Positions 43,518 through 51,123 of a stretch of DNA of 64,000 nt are shown piece after piece; position 1 is the stretch's first letter, and every line of letters starts with the position of its first letter. Under the pieces are notes generated by a model that saw only the letters and a program-made list of their open reading frames with translations, ran no database searches and was not told the DNA's origin. The stretch spans positions 992,001 to 1,056,000 of the forward strand of contig NZ_SPNJ01000002.1 of the NCBI RefSeq assembly GCF_004563925.1. Reading direction: 5' to 3'. This DNA is from Herbaspirillum sp. 3R11 (GTDB lineage Bacteria; Pseudomonadota; Gammaproteobacteria; Burkholderiales; Burkholderiaceae_D). A program made the translations under genes and the position numbers.

Positions 43518-43976
43518 TTAACTGATTTCAATGGTGGCTTCGATTTCCACCGCGACGTTGAGCGGCAGCGAGGCGACGCCGATGGCGGCGCGTGCATGGC
43601 TGCCGGCGGCGCCGAACAGGCGCACCAGCAGATCCGACGCGCCGTTGACGACCTTGGCGGCATCGCCGAAATCGCCGGTGCAACGCACGAAGCCGCCGAC
43701 GCGCACGATCTGCACCACGCGGTCCCAGTTGCCGTCGAGCGCCAGCTTCAGCTGCGCCAGCACGTTGAGCGTGCATTGCTGCGCCGCCACGTAGGCATCG
43801 TCAATGGAGACGTCGTCGCCAAGGCGGCCGATCAGGGTCGGCTTGCCGTCTTTCAGCGGCAACTGACCGGAGATGTAGATCAGGTTGCCGCTGCGTTTGT
43901 ATCCGACGAAGCTGGCGCTGCTGACAGGAATTTCCGGCAGCACGAGTTTCATTTCGGCGAGTTTCTTTTCAAGCAT
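43518..43976 (-). CDS. RidA family protein (longer, YjgH/TdcF-related)
   Basis: 152 residues, LPEIPVSSASFVGYKRSGNLIYISGQLPLKDGK start region (17-50 roughly), a VLAQLKLALDGNWDRVVQIVRVGGFV core and SHARAAIGVASLPLNVAVEIEATI end. The conserved Arg is kept in the HARAAIG segment. GAGGAG upstream is an excellent ribosome site. The second RidA gene in this window; this one is tied to a metallo-hydrolase and a transporter. Confidence 0.92.
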   Translation of the reverse strand: MLEKKLAEMKLVLPEIPVSSASFVGYKRSGNLIYISGQLPLKDGKPTLIGRLGDDVSIDDAYVAAQQCTLNVLAQLKLALDGNWDRVVQIVRVGGFVRCTGDFGDAAKVVNGASDLLVRLFGAAGSHARAAIGVASLPLNVAVEIEATIEIS

Positions 43977-44033
43977 AGGTCTCCTCTGTATTGGGTTGAA
44001 AATTCGGGTTAGAAATTAAATGAGTGGGAAGGC

Positions 44034-45350
44034 TCAGTCGATCAGGGCTTCGTCCTTGGTCTCTCGCGCGAAGCACGCGGCCAGCAAGGTGATCAGCGCC
44101 AGCACGACCAGCATGATCGACACGCCGGCGGTGCCGCCCATGTAGCCGGCCAGCGCGGTCGCCAGCAACGGCGAAAACCCGCCGCCGATGGCCGCCGCCA
44201 CCTGAAAGCCGAACGACGCGCCGCTGTAGCGCACGTTGGCGCCGAACAGCTCGGGGAAGTAGGTCGCCTCCGGGGCAAACATCAGACCGTGGCCCATGCT
44301 CATGGCGACGACGATGGTCAGGATCACGGCTTCGGGCGTTTTCAGGCCGAGCAGCCAGAACAGCGGGAAGGCAAACGCGATGGTGAAAATCGCACCGATG
44401 AAATACAGCGGGCGCCGGCCGATCACGTCCGACAGCCAGCCGAACAGCGGAATCGTCACCAGTTCCACCAGCGCCGCAATCAGAATCGCATCGAGGATCA
44501 GCGACTTCGGCAGCTTCAGCGTGCCGGTGGCGTAGACCACGATGAACACCGTCAGCATGTAGACCCACGACACTTCCGAAATCTTCAGGCCGATGGCGAC
44601 CAGAAAGCTGCGCGGATGGCGCACGATGGCTTGCCAGACCGGATTCTTGACGATCTCGCGGCGCGCCTTCATGCGTTCGAATACCGGCGACTCGGTCACG
44701 TTGGAGCGGATGAACATGCCCAGCACGATCAGCACCGCGCTCACCAGGAACGGCACGCGCCAGCCCCAGCTCAGGATGTCGGCTTCCGGCATTTTCGAGA
44801 CCGCGCCGAAGACCAGCGTGGCGATCACCAGACCCAGCGGAAAGCCGACCTGGACCAGGCTGCCGTATAGCCCGCGCCGGTGTTTGGGCGCATGCTCGAG
44901 CACCATCACCGCTGCGCCGCCCCATTCACCGCCCAGGCCGATGCCTTGAATGAAGCGCAAGGTCACCAGCAGGATCGGCGCCCAGATGCCGATCTGGCTG
45001 TAAGTCGGCAACACGCCGATCAGAAAGGTGCCCAGGCCCATCAGCACCAGCGTCAGCATCAGGATGGACTTGCGTCCCATGCGGTCGCCGAAATGGCCGA
45101 ACAGGGCGCCGCCCAACGGCCGCGCCAGAAATCCCACTGCATAGCTGCCGAGCGCCGCCAGGGTGCCCAGAAGCGGGTCGATGTTGGGGAAGAACAGCTT
45201 GTTGAACACAAGCGCTGCGGCCATGCCGTAAATCAAAAAGTCATACCACTCGATGATGGTGCCGATCGAGCTTGCGAAAACGACGGATCGAATGCTTTTC
45301 GGCTGTTCGATCGTTTGCCCGACAGTGCGGGCGCCATAACTGGTAGTCAT
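44034..45350 (-). CDS. MHS family MFS transporter (metabolite:H+ symporter)
   Basis: 438 residues and 12 predicted helices. Typical MHS features: VVFASSIGTIIEWYDFLIYG in helix 1, RPLGGALFGHFGDRMGRKSIL in loop 2-3, and FIQGIGLGGEWGGAAVMVLEHAP in helix 4-5. Relatives import dicarboxylates, shikimate, proline or betaine. AGGA nine bases before the start. First gene of the minus-strand set with RidA and the metallo-hydrolase, so it likely imports their substrate. Confidence 0.92.
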   Translation of the reverse strand: MTTSYGARTVGQTIEQPKSIRSVVFASSIGTIIEWYDFLIYGMAAALVFNKLFFPNIDPLLGTLAALGSYAVGFLARPLGGALFGHFGDRMGRKSILMLTLVLMGLGTFLIGVLPTYSQIGIWAPILLVTLRFIQGIGLGGEWGGAAVMVLEHAPKHRRGLYGSLVQVGFPLGLVIATLVFGAVSKMPEADILSWGWRVPFLVSAVLIVLGMFIRSNVTESPVFERMKARREIVKNPVWQAIVRHPRSFLVAIGLKISEVSWVYMLTVFIVVYATGTLKLPKSLILDAILIAALVELVTIPLFGWLSDVIGRRPLYFIGAIFTIAFAFPLFWLLGLKTPEAVILTIVVAMSMGHGLMFAPEATYFPELFGANVRYSGASFGFQVAAAIGGGFSPLLATALAGYMGGTAGVSIMLVVLALITLLAACFARETKDEALID

Positions 45351-45648
45351 GCTGGTGTCCTTTGAAAGCAGTTTTCGTTTAACTCCCTGGGTTGCACCGA
45401 CACACCAAAAGTGATCATATTAGGAAACTTCTGCCCAATATTGGCACATAAATTCAACTTGCACCATCACCGTTGTGCGCCATAATAGCCAAAATATGGC
45501 GCTTTCAGGTCGATATCCGCAGATTGAGCATATTTCATGCCATGAAACATTTGTGTAAAATGTTTCATTGAGGCTGGACTTGTTAAGTCAACTTATTGAG
45601 TCAACTTATCGAGCGAACTTACTAATTCAATTTATTTCTGGAGAGAAA
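45351..45648. promoter_or_regulatory. Divergent control region with three palindromes
   Basis: Between the MFS and DJ-1-type genes. It holds CCAATATTGG (45435-45444); GCGCCATA/TATGGCGC (45477-45484 and 45495-45502); and an overlapping pair, TTTCATG-C-CATGAAA (45533-45547) with TGAAACATTT/AAATGTTTCA (45543-45552 and 45558-45567). The last array has three TTTCAT half-sites and is the best operator for the XRE-cupin regulator encoded at 46277. Confidence 0.6.
45588..45626. repeat. 13-bp tandem repeat in the DJ-1 gene leader
   Basis: TCAACTTATTGAG (45588-45600) and TCAACTTATCGAG (45601-45613) differ by one base; a third, weaker unit CGAACTTACTAAT follows (45614-45626). It sits just before the ribosome site of the gene at 45649. 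Confidence 0.75.
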
Positions 45649-46326
45649 ATGTTTTTCGGAATCTATATCTATGAGGGCGTCGAGCCGATCGATCTGGCCA
45701 CGCTGGGTGTGTTGTCGATGGCGCGGCGCATCGCGCCGGAGATCCGCTTTTGCACCATCGCTCCGCAAGCAGGGGCGACGCGTTTGTCCAACGGACTGAC
45801 GGTGCTGGCTGATTTCGGTATTGCCGACGCGCCGCCGGTCGACGTGTTGATCGTCACCGGCGGTCCCGGGTGGCAGGCGCAAACCAAGGATGAGGCGACA
45901 CTGGCGTTCCTGCGCCGACGGGCGGACGAAACCTTGCTGGCCTCGGTCTGCACCGGCGGCATGATTCTCGCCGCAGCCGGCGTGCTGGAGGGCAAGAGCG
46001 CCACTACCAAGCGCGAAGTGGTGCCGCCGGAGCATCCGCCGATCGACGCCATGCGCAGCGGTTATCCGGGCATCGACGTGCAGAACGCCATGCTGGTCGA
46101 CAATGGAAGTATCATTACGGGCGGCGGCGTGACGCTCTGCATCGACGCCACCTTGTATATTCTGGAAACCTGCCTGGGGCCGGAAGTCGCCGCAGAAACC
46201 GCCCGCATCATGGAATATTCACGCGCGCGCAAGGCCAACAGCGAGCAGTTTCCTTCAATCATCAACGATTCAGCGCATGACGGACGAGATAGAGTCAAAC
46301 AAAGAAGACGCGCCAACAGCCATTGA
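45649..46326 (+). CDS. DJ-1/PfpI family protein (isonitrile hydratase/AraC-amidase-like)
   Basis: 225 residues: IYEGVEPIDLATLG with Glu10, VDVLIVTGGPGW, and the nucleophile elbow ASVCTGGMILAAAG with Cys101. This pattern matches the group that includes isonitrile hydratase rather than YhbO. GGAGAG before the ATG at 45649 decides the start. The last 50 bases overlap the start of the XRE-cupin gene, so the C-terminal tail (basic, RDRVKQRRR) is encoded by shared DNA. Divergent from the transporter set. Confidence 0.88.
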   Translation: MFFGIYIYEGVEPIDLATLGVLSMARRIAPEIRFCTIAPQAGATRLSNGLTVLADFGIADAPPVDVLIVTGGPGWQAQTKDEATLAFLRRRADETLLASVCTGGMILAAAGVLEGKSATTKREVVPPEHPPIDAMRSGYPGIDVQNAMLVDNGSIITGGGVTLCIDATLYILETCLGPEVAAETARIMEYSRARKANSEQFPSIINDSAHDGRDRVKQRRRANSH

Positions 46327-46909
46327 GCTGCAACTCGGCAAACGGATTTCCAAACTCCGCGCGGCGCGCGGCCGAACGCAGGATCAACTTGCTGCGGCCA
46401 CCGGCTTTACCAAAGGCTATCTCTCGAAAATCGAAAATTCGAAAGTCATCCCGCCGATCGGCACGCTGGTCAAGATTGCTCAGGTGCTCGATACTGACGT
46501 CGCCGATCTGCTCGAGCCCGAGGACGCGCCCGACCAGACCGATACGATTTGCGTGGTGCGATCATGGCAGCGCGAATCGGTCATCAAGGGCGGCAGCTCG
46601 TTCGGCTACGACTATGCAGCGCTGGCGCACAAGCGCCATCACAAGCAGATGGAACCCTTCATCATGGTGTTTCCGTCGAAGGTCGACCGCGACATCCGCT
46701 TCGAACACGAAGGGGAGGAGTTCATGTTCATCCTCGACGGCGAAGTCGAATTCGAAGCCACCATCGACGGCCGCAACAAGACCTGGATCCTGTCGCCGGG
46801 TGACAGCGTCTATTTCGATTCACGCACGCCGCACCGCGGCCGTAGCCTGAACGGCGAATCGCGTGCACTGGTAGTGATCTACAGGTCGAAGGCGACGACT
46901 ATTCCCTGA
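46277..46909 (+). CDS. XRE-cupin transcriptional regulator
   Basis: 210 residues: Cro/C1-type helix-turn-helix about 19-75 (QLGKRISKLRAARGRTQDQLAAATGFTKGYLSKIENSK region) and a C-terminal cupin about 110-205 (EHEGEEFMFILDGEVEF; LSPGDSVYFDSRTPHRG). Regulators of this design (PuuR, SutR) sense small metabolites through the cupin. No clear ribosome site; initiation inside the overlapping DJ-1 gene suggests coupling. Probable regulator of both divergent units. Confidence 0.92.
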   Translation: MTDEIESNKEDAPTAIELQLGKRISKLRAARGRTQDQLAAATGFTKGYLSKIENSKVIPPIGTLVKIAQVLDTDVADLLEPEDAPDQTDTICVVRSWQRESVIKGGSSFGYDYAALAHKRHHKQMEPFIMVFPSKVDRDIRFEHEGEEFMFILDGEVEFEATIDGRNKTWILSPGDSVYFDSRTPHRGRSLNGESRALVVIYRSKATTIP

Positions 46910-46998
46910 CGCCTGACCGACCCTCAGGCGATGCGCTGCATTTCCTTGTTGTCGCAGTACTTCACGCCGATATGGATGAGGGCAACAGCGGCAAACGC

Positions 46999-47508
46999 TC
47001 AAACCACGCCATGCGCGGCGATGTTGCGATATTGTCCTTTGAAATACAGCAACGGCTGCGTAGCGGCGGCTTCTTGCAGGTTTAAGGCTTTCACTTCGCC
47101 AATCACGATCAGGTGATCGCCGGCGGCGTGTTCGGCGACAATTTCGCAATCAAGCCAGTGCAGGCTGCCGACGATGATCGGATTCCCCAGCGGTGATTTT
47201 TGCCATGCGACTCCCTGCCACTTGTCCGTGCCTCTCCGCGCGAATTGATTGGAAATATCGACTTGCTCATCGGACAGGATATTGACTGCGAATCGTCCTG
47301 CCTGGCGAATTTTGGGGTAGCTGGCCGAACTGGACATGACGCTGAATGACACCAGCGGCGGGCTCATCGATACGCTATGGAACGACTGGCAAGTGAAGCC
47401 GACCGGTTCGCCGGCGATGTGTGAGGTAATCACCGTGATACCGGATGCGTAGTGCCCCAACGCTTCACGAAAGCGCAATGGCTCGATGGAAAAACTGGAC
47501 AGTGACAT
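46999..47508 (-). CDS. Flavin reductase family protein, linked to mesD-mesX
   Basis: 169 residues with the FMN-binding split-barrel: FREALGHYASGITVITS, GFTCQSFHSVSMSPPLVSFSVMSSSASYPKIR, and WLDCEIVAEHAAGDHLIVIGEV. Such enzymes reduce FMN/FAD with NAD(P)H and hand reduced flavin to a two-component monooxygenase. It follows mesD at 164 bases on the same strand. If MesX is an oxygenase, this is a natural source of its reduced flavin. Start at 47508 gives the usual family N-terminus. Confidence 0.88.
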   Translation of the reverse strand: MSLSSFSIEPLRFREALGHYASGITVITSHIAGEPVGFTCQSFHSVSMSPPLVSFSVMSSSASYPKIRQAGRFAVNILSDEQVDISNQFARRGTDKWQGVAWQKSPLGNPIIVGSLHWLDCEIVAEHAAGDHLIVIGEVKALNLQEAAATQPLLYFKGQYRNIAAHGVV

Positions 47509-47548
47509 GGTAGGCGCCAAATGCTGAGTGCAACTCGAAGGTGTTAAG

Positions 47549-47606
47549 GAAGGCCTGAAGTCGTCCGCCAATGTGGGCTGACCAATGTGGTCCGACTTCA
47601 GCCTTC
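47549..47606 (-). promoter_or_regulatory. Large stem-loop between mesD and the flavin reductase gene
   Basis: GAAGGCCTGAAGTCG (47549-47563) pairs with CGACTTCAGCCTTC (47593-47606), 14 bp with one bulge. The 29-base loop holds a direct repeat CCAATGTGG (47568-47576, 47582-47590). No T-run on the minus strand, so it may be an RNA-processing or stability element that sets the ratio of the two products. Confidence 0.5.
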
Positions 47607-47672
47607 GCCAACGTTGCAAGCGACCCGTCGATCAAACCGACCAGATCGCCCACGCCATTTTTCGCATCAGAA

Positions 47673-48701
47673 TCAGTTCGAAAGTTCTCTGCGGATGATT
47701 TCTGCGCCTGCACTCAAGGCATTCAGCTTGCCTCTTGCGACGTGACGGGGCAAAGGGGCCATGCCACAGTTGGTGCAAGGATAGAGCTTGTCGGCATCGA
47801 CAAACTGCAGCGCTTTGCGCAGAGTGTTGGCGACTTCCTCCGGCGTTTCAATGGTGTTGCTTGCCACGTCAATGGCGCCGACCATCACTTTTTTGCCGCG
47901 AATCAGTTCAATCAGATCCATGGGAACATGGGAGTTGTGGCATTCCAGCGAGACGATGTCGATACTGGATTTTTGCAGCTTGGGGAACGCTTCTTCATAT
48001 TGCCGCCACTCGGATCCCAGCGTCTTTTTCCAATCGGTATTGGCCTTGATGCCATAGCCGTAGCAAATATGGACGGCAGTTTCGCACTTCAGTCCTTCGA
48101 TGGCCCTTTCCAGCGTGGCGACACCCCACTCATTCACCTCGTCAAAGAAGACATTGAACGCGGGTTCATCAAACTGGATGATGTCCACACCGGCCGCCTC
48201 TAATTCCCGCGCCTCCTGATTGAGAATCCTGGCGAATTCCCAGGCCAGTTTTTCGCGGCTTTTATAGTGGCTGTCATACAGCGTATCGATCATCGTCATG
48301 GGGCCCGGCAGCGCCCACTTGATCGGTTGGCTGGTTTGCTGACGCAAGAATTTGGCATCCTCGACAAACACCGGCTTCTGACGAGAAACCGCACCAACCA
48401 CCGTCGGTACGCTCGCATCATAGCGATCACGAATTCTGACGGTCTCACGCTTCTCGAAATCAACGCCGTCGAGGTGCTCAATAAACGTCGTCACAAAATG
48501 CTGGCGGGTTTGCTCGCCGTCACTGACGATATCAATCCCGGCGTGCAGTTGCTCTTGCAGCGACAGACGCAAGGCATCGTGTTTGCCGTCGCTCAATTCG
48601 TCGCCTTGCAATTTCCAGGGCGACCAGAGTTTCTCGGGTTCCGCAAGCCAGGAGGGTTTAGGCAGGCTGCCGGCAGTTGAAGTAGGTAACAATTTTTTCA
48701 C
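47673..48701 (-). CDS. mesD: Core-MetE methionine synthase, MesD type
   Basis: 342 residues corresponding to the catalytic C-terminal half of cobalamin-independent methionine synthase, without the N-terminal half. Zinc ligands are in place: His211 and Cys213 (VHICYG), Glu253 (SLECH) and Cys312 (CTNCGM); the DIIQFDEPAF homocysteine site is at 173-182. Core-MetE proteins cannot use 5-methyltetrahydrofolate in the normal way. Lying 27 bases after a DUF1852 gene identifies it as MesD, reported to make methionine from homocysteine in an oxygen- and MesX-dependent way. Confidence 0.9.
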   Translation of the reverse strand: MKKLLPTSTAGSLPKPSWLAEPEKLWSPWKLQGDELSDGKHDALRLSLQEQLHAGIDIVSDGEQTRQHFVTTFIEHLDGVDFEKRETVRIRDRYDASVPTVVGAVSRQKPVFVEDAKFLRQQTSQPIKWALPGPMTMIDTLYDSHYKSREKLAWEFARILNQEARELEAAGVDIIQFDEPAFNVFFDEVNEWGVATLERAIEGLKCETAVHICYGYGIKANTDWKKTLGSEWRQYEEAFPKLQKSSIDIVSLECHNSHVPMDLIELIRGKKVMVGAIDVASNTIETPEEVANTLRKALQFVDADKLYPCTNCGMAPLPRHVARGKLNALSAGAEIIRRELSN

Positions 48702-48728
48702 GATAGATGACCTGGTAGGTTTGATGGG

Positions 48729-49712
48729 TTAAAGAGAGTAGGTGGCGGACCACTGCTCAAGAATCGTCTGGTATGGTTTGATGAAGTTTTCCTCGACAAA
48801 CCTTCCTTGCTCAATAGCCAGCCGGCTACGTTCTTCCCGGTCATAGACAATCCGGGTCAATGAATAATCCTGGTTCTTCAGACTTGGCTGATAGGATTTT
48901 CCGGCTGTGGAATTCGCGTTGTAAATCTCAGGCCGGTAGATCTTCTGGAAGGTATCCATCGTGCTGATGGTGCCGATCAGTTCAAGATTGGTGTAGTCGC
49001 CAAGCAAATCGCCGGAAAAATAAAAAGCCAACGGTGCGGCGCTATCCGGCGGCATGAAGTAGCGAACCTTCATCCCCATCTTCTTGAAATAGTCATCCGT
49101 CAGGGAATATTCATCCTGCAGGTATTCCACGCCCAATACGGGATGCTGATTTTCGGTCCGATGATAGGTCCTGCTGCTCGATACGCTGAGACAGATCACG
49201 GGCGGCTTGGTGAAATGCTCTTTGTAAGTGTCTGAATTGATGAAGCACTTGAACAGCTTTCCATGCAAATCCCCAAAATTATCCGGCGTGCCGAACTGGG
49301 GCTGATTCTTGGCGTGCTCGGGCAGCAGCACGCTGAAGTCGTAATCCCGCACGTAAGAGGAGAAATTATTCCCGACGATACCCTCAATGCGTTCGTTGGT
49401 TTTTCGATCGACAATATTGGTCTTCAATATTTCAATCAAGGGGAGGGCATTGCCGTTGCTTTCACCATCGACATTCATCTCAACGGAAATGATTTCAAGC
49501 TGGACCGTATAACGATCGCCTTTGGGGTTATCCCAATGCGCCAGGGCGTTGAAACGGTTGTCGATCATCCTGAAGGTGTTGCGCAGGTTTTCCTCGCGAC
49601 TCGCCCCTCTGGCCAGATTGGCAAAATTGGTGGTGATGCGCGTCGTATCCGAAGGGCGATAGTCTTCATCGAAACGGATGCTCTTGATGGCAAATGTAAA
49701 TTCTTTATTCAT
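48729..49712 (-). CDS. mesX: MesX, DUF1852 putative oxygenase
   Basis: 327 residues of the DUF1852 family, recognisable by NFANLARG, MIDNRFNALAHWDNPKGDRY, GNNFSSYVRDYDFSVLLPEH and SSSRTYHRTENQHPVLG blocks. No known cofactor motif is visible. DUF1852 has been named MesX because MesD needs it; it is proposed to generate the methyl donor using O2, but chemistry is unproven. ATG at 49712 gives the MNKEFTF N-terminus of the family; no strong ribosome site. First gene of mesX-mesD-(flavin reductase). Confidence 0.9.
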   Translation of the reverse strand: MNKEFTFAIKSIRFDEDYRPSDTTRITTNFANLARGASREENLRNTFRMIDNRFNALAHWDNPKGDRYTVQLEIISVEMNVDGESNGNALPLIEILKTNIVDRKTNERIEGIVGNNFSSYVRDYDFSVLLPEHAKNQPQFGTPDNFGDLHGKLFKCFINSDTYKEHFTKPPVICLSVSSSRTYHRTENQHPVLGVEYLQDEYSLTDDYFKKMGMKVRYFMPPDSAAPLAFYFSGDLLGDYTNLELIGTISTMDTFQKIYRPEIYNANSTAGKSYQPSLKNQDYSLTRIVYDREERSRLAIEQGRFVEENFIKPYQTILEQWSATYSL

Positions 49713-49836
49713 TGTGATCTGGCACCCTGGTTGACGAGATAACACCGGCGGCTATCTCTTGTTTTTTCAGTACGTTCCAATGCTCTTTTCTGGTGTTTTG
49801 ATTCAGCAGTGTTGGCATTGTCGATCTGTGAGACGA

Positions 49837-49904
49837 ATTTTATGCCGCGCCATCGATGAATAAAAATGATTTGATCTCATGGAAGCATTAGTTATGCTCA
49901 TGAG
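49837..49904 (-). promoter_or_regulatory. Predicted mesX promoter with MetR-type activator site
   Basis: On the minus strand a TAAAAT -10 box (49842-49837) has no good -35, as expected for an activated promoter. Upstream is a long dyad: CTCATG (49876-49881), AGCAT (49884-49888), loop, ATGCT (49894-49898), CATGAG (49899-49904). Its centre is about 61 bases before the predicted start site, the usual place of a LysR-family activation site, and the metR-like gene is next door. Confidence 0.5.
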
Positions 49905-49905
49905 T

Positions 49906-50129
49906 TGCCTCAGGCAGAAAGCCGGAGGGCGAAGTCACATGGGGAGTGTGGCGACGGACTTGCGGAATAAGCGAGTTCGCCCGCTACGGACGGCAGCCGG
50001 CCGCGCACTGTGAAATGGGGCAGGCGTGAAAGAGACGTCTCTCGCTGCGGGAGGGAGAATGATGATTGGCAGGGCCGAAAGCCCGTTCAACCTGGAGCCG
50101 TCGGTGACGGCAGTGACGCTGTGCTCAGG
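49906..50129 (+). ncRNA. Candidate structured non-coding RNA (HEARO/omega-RNA-like?)
   Basis: A G-rich 225-base segment in the metR-mesX gap without an ORF folds into nested helices. P1: TGCC/GGCA (49906-49909, 49913-49916). A three-way junction: GGGCGAA (49927-49933) with TTCGCCC (49976-49982), enclosing GTCACA/TGTGGC (49934-49939, 49947-49952) and GACTTGC/GCGAGT (49957-49963, 49971-49976). GCCGG (49921-49925) with CCGGC (49997-50001). A GGGC-CGAAA-GCCC hairpin (50072-50084). CCTGGAGC/GCTCAGG (50091-50098, 50123-50129) enclosing CCGTC/GACGG. T-G pairs in two stems are only possible on the plus strand. Family assignment is a guess. Confidence 0.5.
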
Positions 50130-50149
50130 CTGCTGGGCAGCATCAAGCA

Positions 50150-51040
50150 TCAAGCCACGACAGGCTTTCTCGCTTGGTCGATAAATGCGCGCAGGTAATC
50201 GATACCGACGTCCGCCTCGCGCGCACCCAGGAAGATGTTTTTCGCGATGCCGTTCTTGCCCAGCCGGACGGGCACGACATCCATCTTGTCCGCGTATTCC
50301 AGCACCAGCCAGCGTGGCAGCGCAGCTACGCCGCGGCCGCTGGCGACCATCTGCAGCATGATGTCGGTGGTCTCGATCGCCTTGTGGCGCTTGGGCGTGA
50401 TTCCTGCCGGCGCGAGGAACATGCTGTAGATATCCAGGCGGTCGACCGGCACCGGGTAGGTGACCAGTACCTCATTGCTCAGCTGTTTGGGCTTGATGTA
50501 TTCCTCTTTGGCCAGCTTGTGATTGCCGGCCACAACCAGGACTTGCTCGTAGTCGAATACCGGTTCGAATACCAGCCCCGGCTTGTCCAGCGGATCGGGC
50601 GTGACCAGCAGGTCGATCTCGTAGCCGAACAGCGCGCCGATGCCGCCAAACTGGAATTTCTGTTTTACGTCCACGTCCACATCCGGCCACGCGGCAAGAT
50701 AAGGCGACACGACTTTCAACAACCATTGGTAACAGGGGTGACATTCCATGCCGATGCGCAGCGCACCTCGCTCACCCTGGGCGAACTGCCGCAAACGTTC
50801 CTCTGCCAGATCCAGCTGCGGCAGCACCCGGTTGGCTACCGCCAGCAGGTATTGGCCGGCTTGGGTCAGGCGCAGGCTACGGCCTTCGCGCAGCCAGATG
50901 TCGGTACCCAACTGGAGCTCCAGCTTCTTCATGCTGTGGCTCAGAGCCGACTGCGTCACGTGCAGGACGCCTGCCGCTGCCGTCAGCGAACCTTGCTTTT
51001 CCACCTCTTGCACGATGGATAAATGAATGCGGTCAATCAT
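50150..51040 (-). CDS. metR: MetR-like LysR family regulator
   Basis: 296 residues. Closely follows the MetR pattern: SIVQEVEKQGSLTAAAGVLHVTQSALSHSMKKLELQLG in the DNA-binding part (8-45), then ALRIGMECHPCYQWLLKVVSPYLAAWPDVDVDV, FEPVFDYEQVLVVAGNHKLA and TYPVPVDRLDIYSMFLAPAG. MetR activates methionine-synthesis genes with homocysteine as co-activator. The MECHPCYQW segment is the homocysteine-sensing region in MetR proteins. Upstream of mesX on the same strand, with the candidate RNA between them. Confidence 0.85.
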   Translation of the reverse strand: MIDRIHLSIVQEVEKQGSLTAAAGVLHVTQSALSHSMKKLELQLGTDIWLREGRSLRLTQAGQYLLAVANRVLPQLDLAEERLRQFAQGERGALRIGMECHPCYQWLLKVVSPYLAAWPDVDVDVKQKFQFGGIGALFGYEIDLLVTPDPLDKPGLVFEPVFDYEQVLVVAGNHKLAKEEYIKPKQLSNEVLVTYPVPVDRLDIYSMFLAPAGITPKRHKAIETTDIMLQMVASGRGVAALPRWLVLEYADKMDVVPVRLGKNGIAKNIFLGAREADVGIDYLRAFIDQARKPVVA

Positions 51041-51123
51041 GGTGAATGAGTAGAATTCATATTTTTTCGAGATAGGCCCATTTTACTTCATCGTTTATCC
51101 TGCGATAAAACAAGCCCCTTACC

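Noticed and set aside
45588-45626. Possible CRISPR-like repeat
   Set aside because: Units are 13 bp and directly adjacent without spacers; no cas genes in the window.
49713-50149. Cobalamin, SAM or SAH riboswitch upstream of mesX
   Set aside because: Conserved cores of these riboswitches were not found on the minus strand, and the wobble pairs of the fold favour the plus strand.
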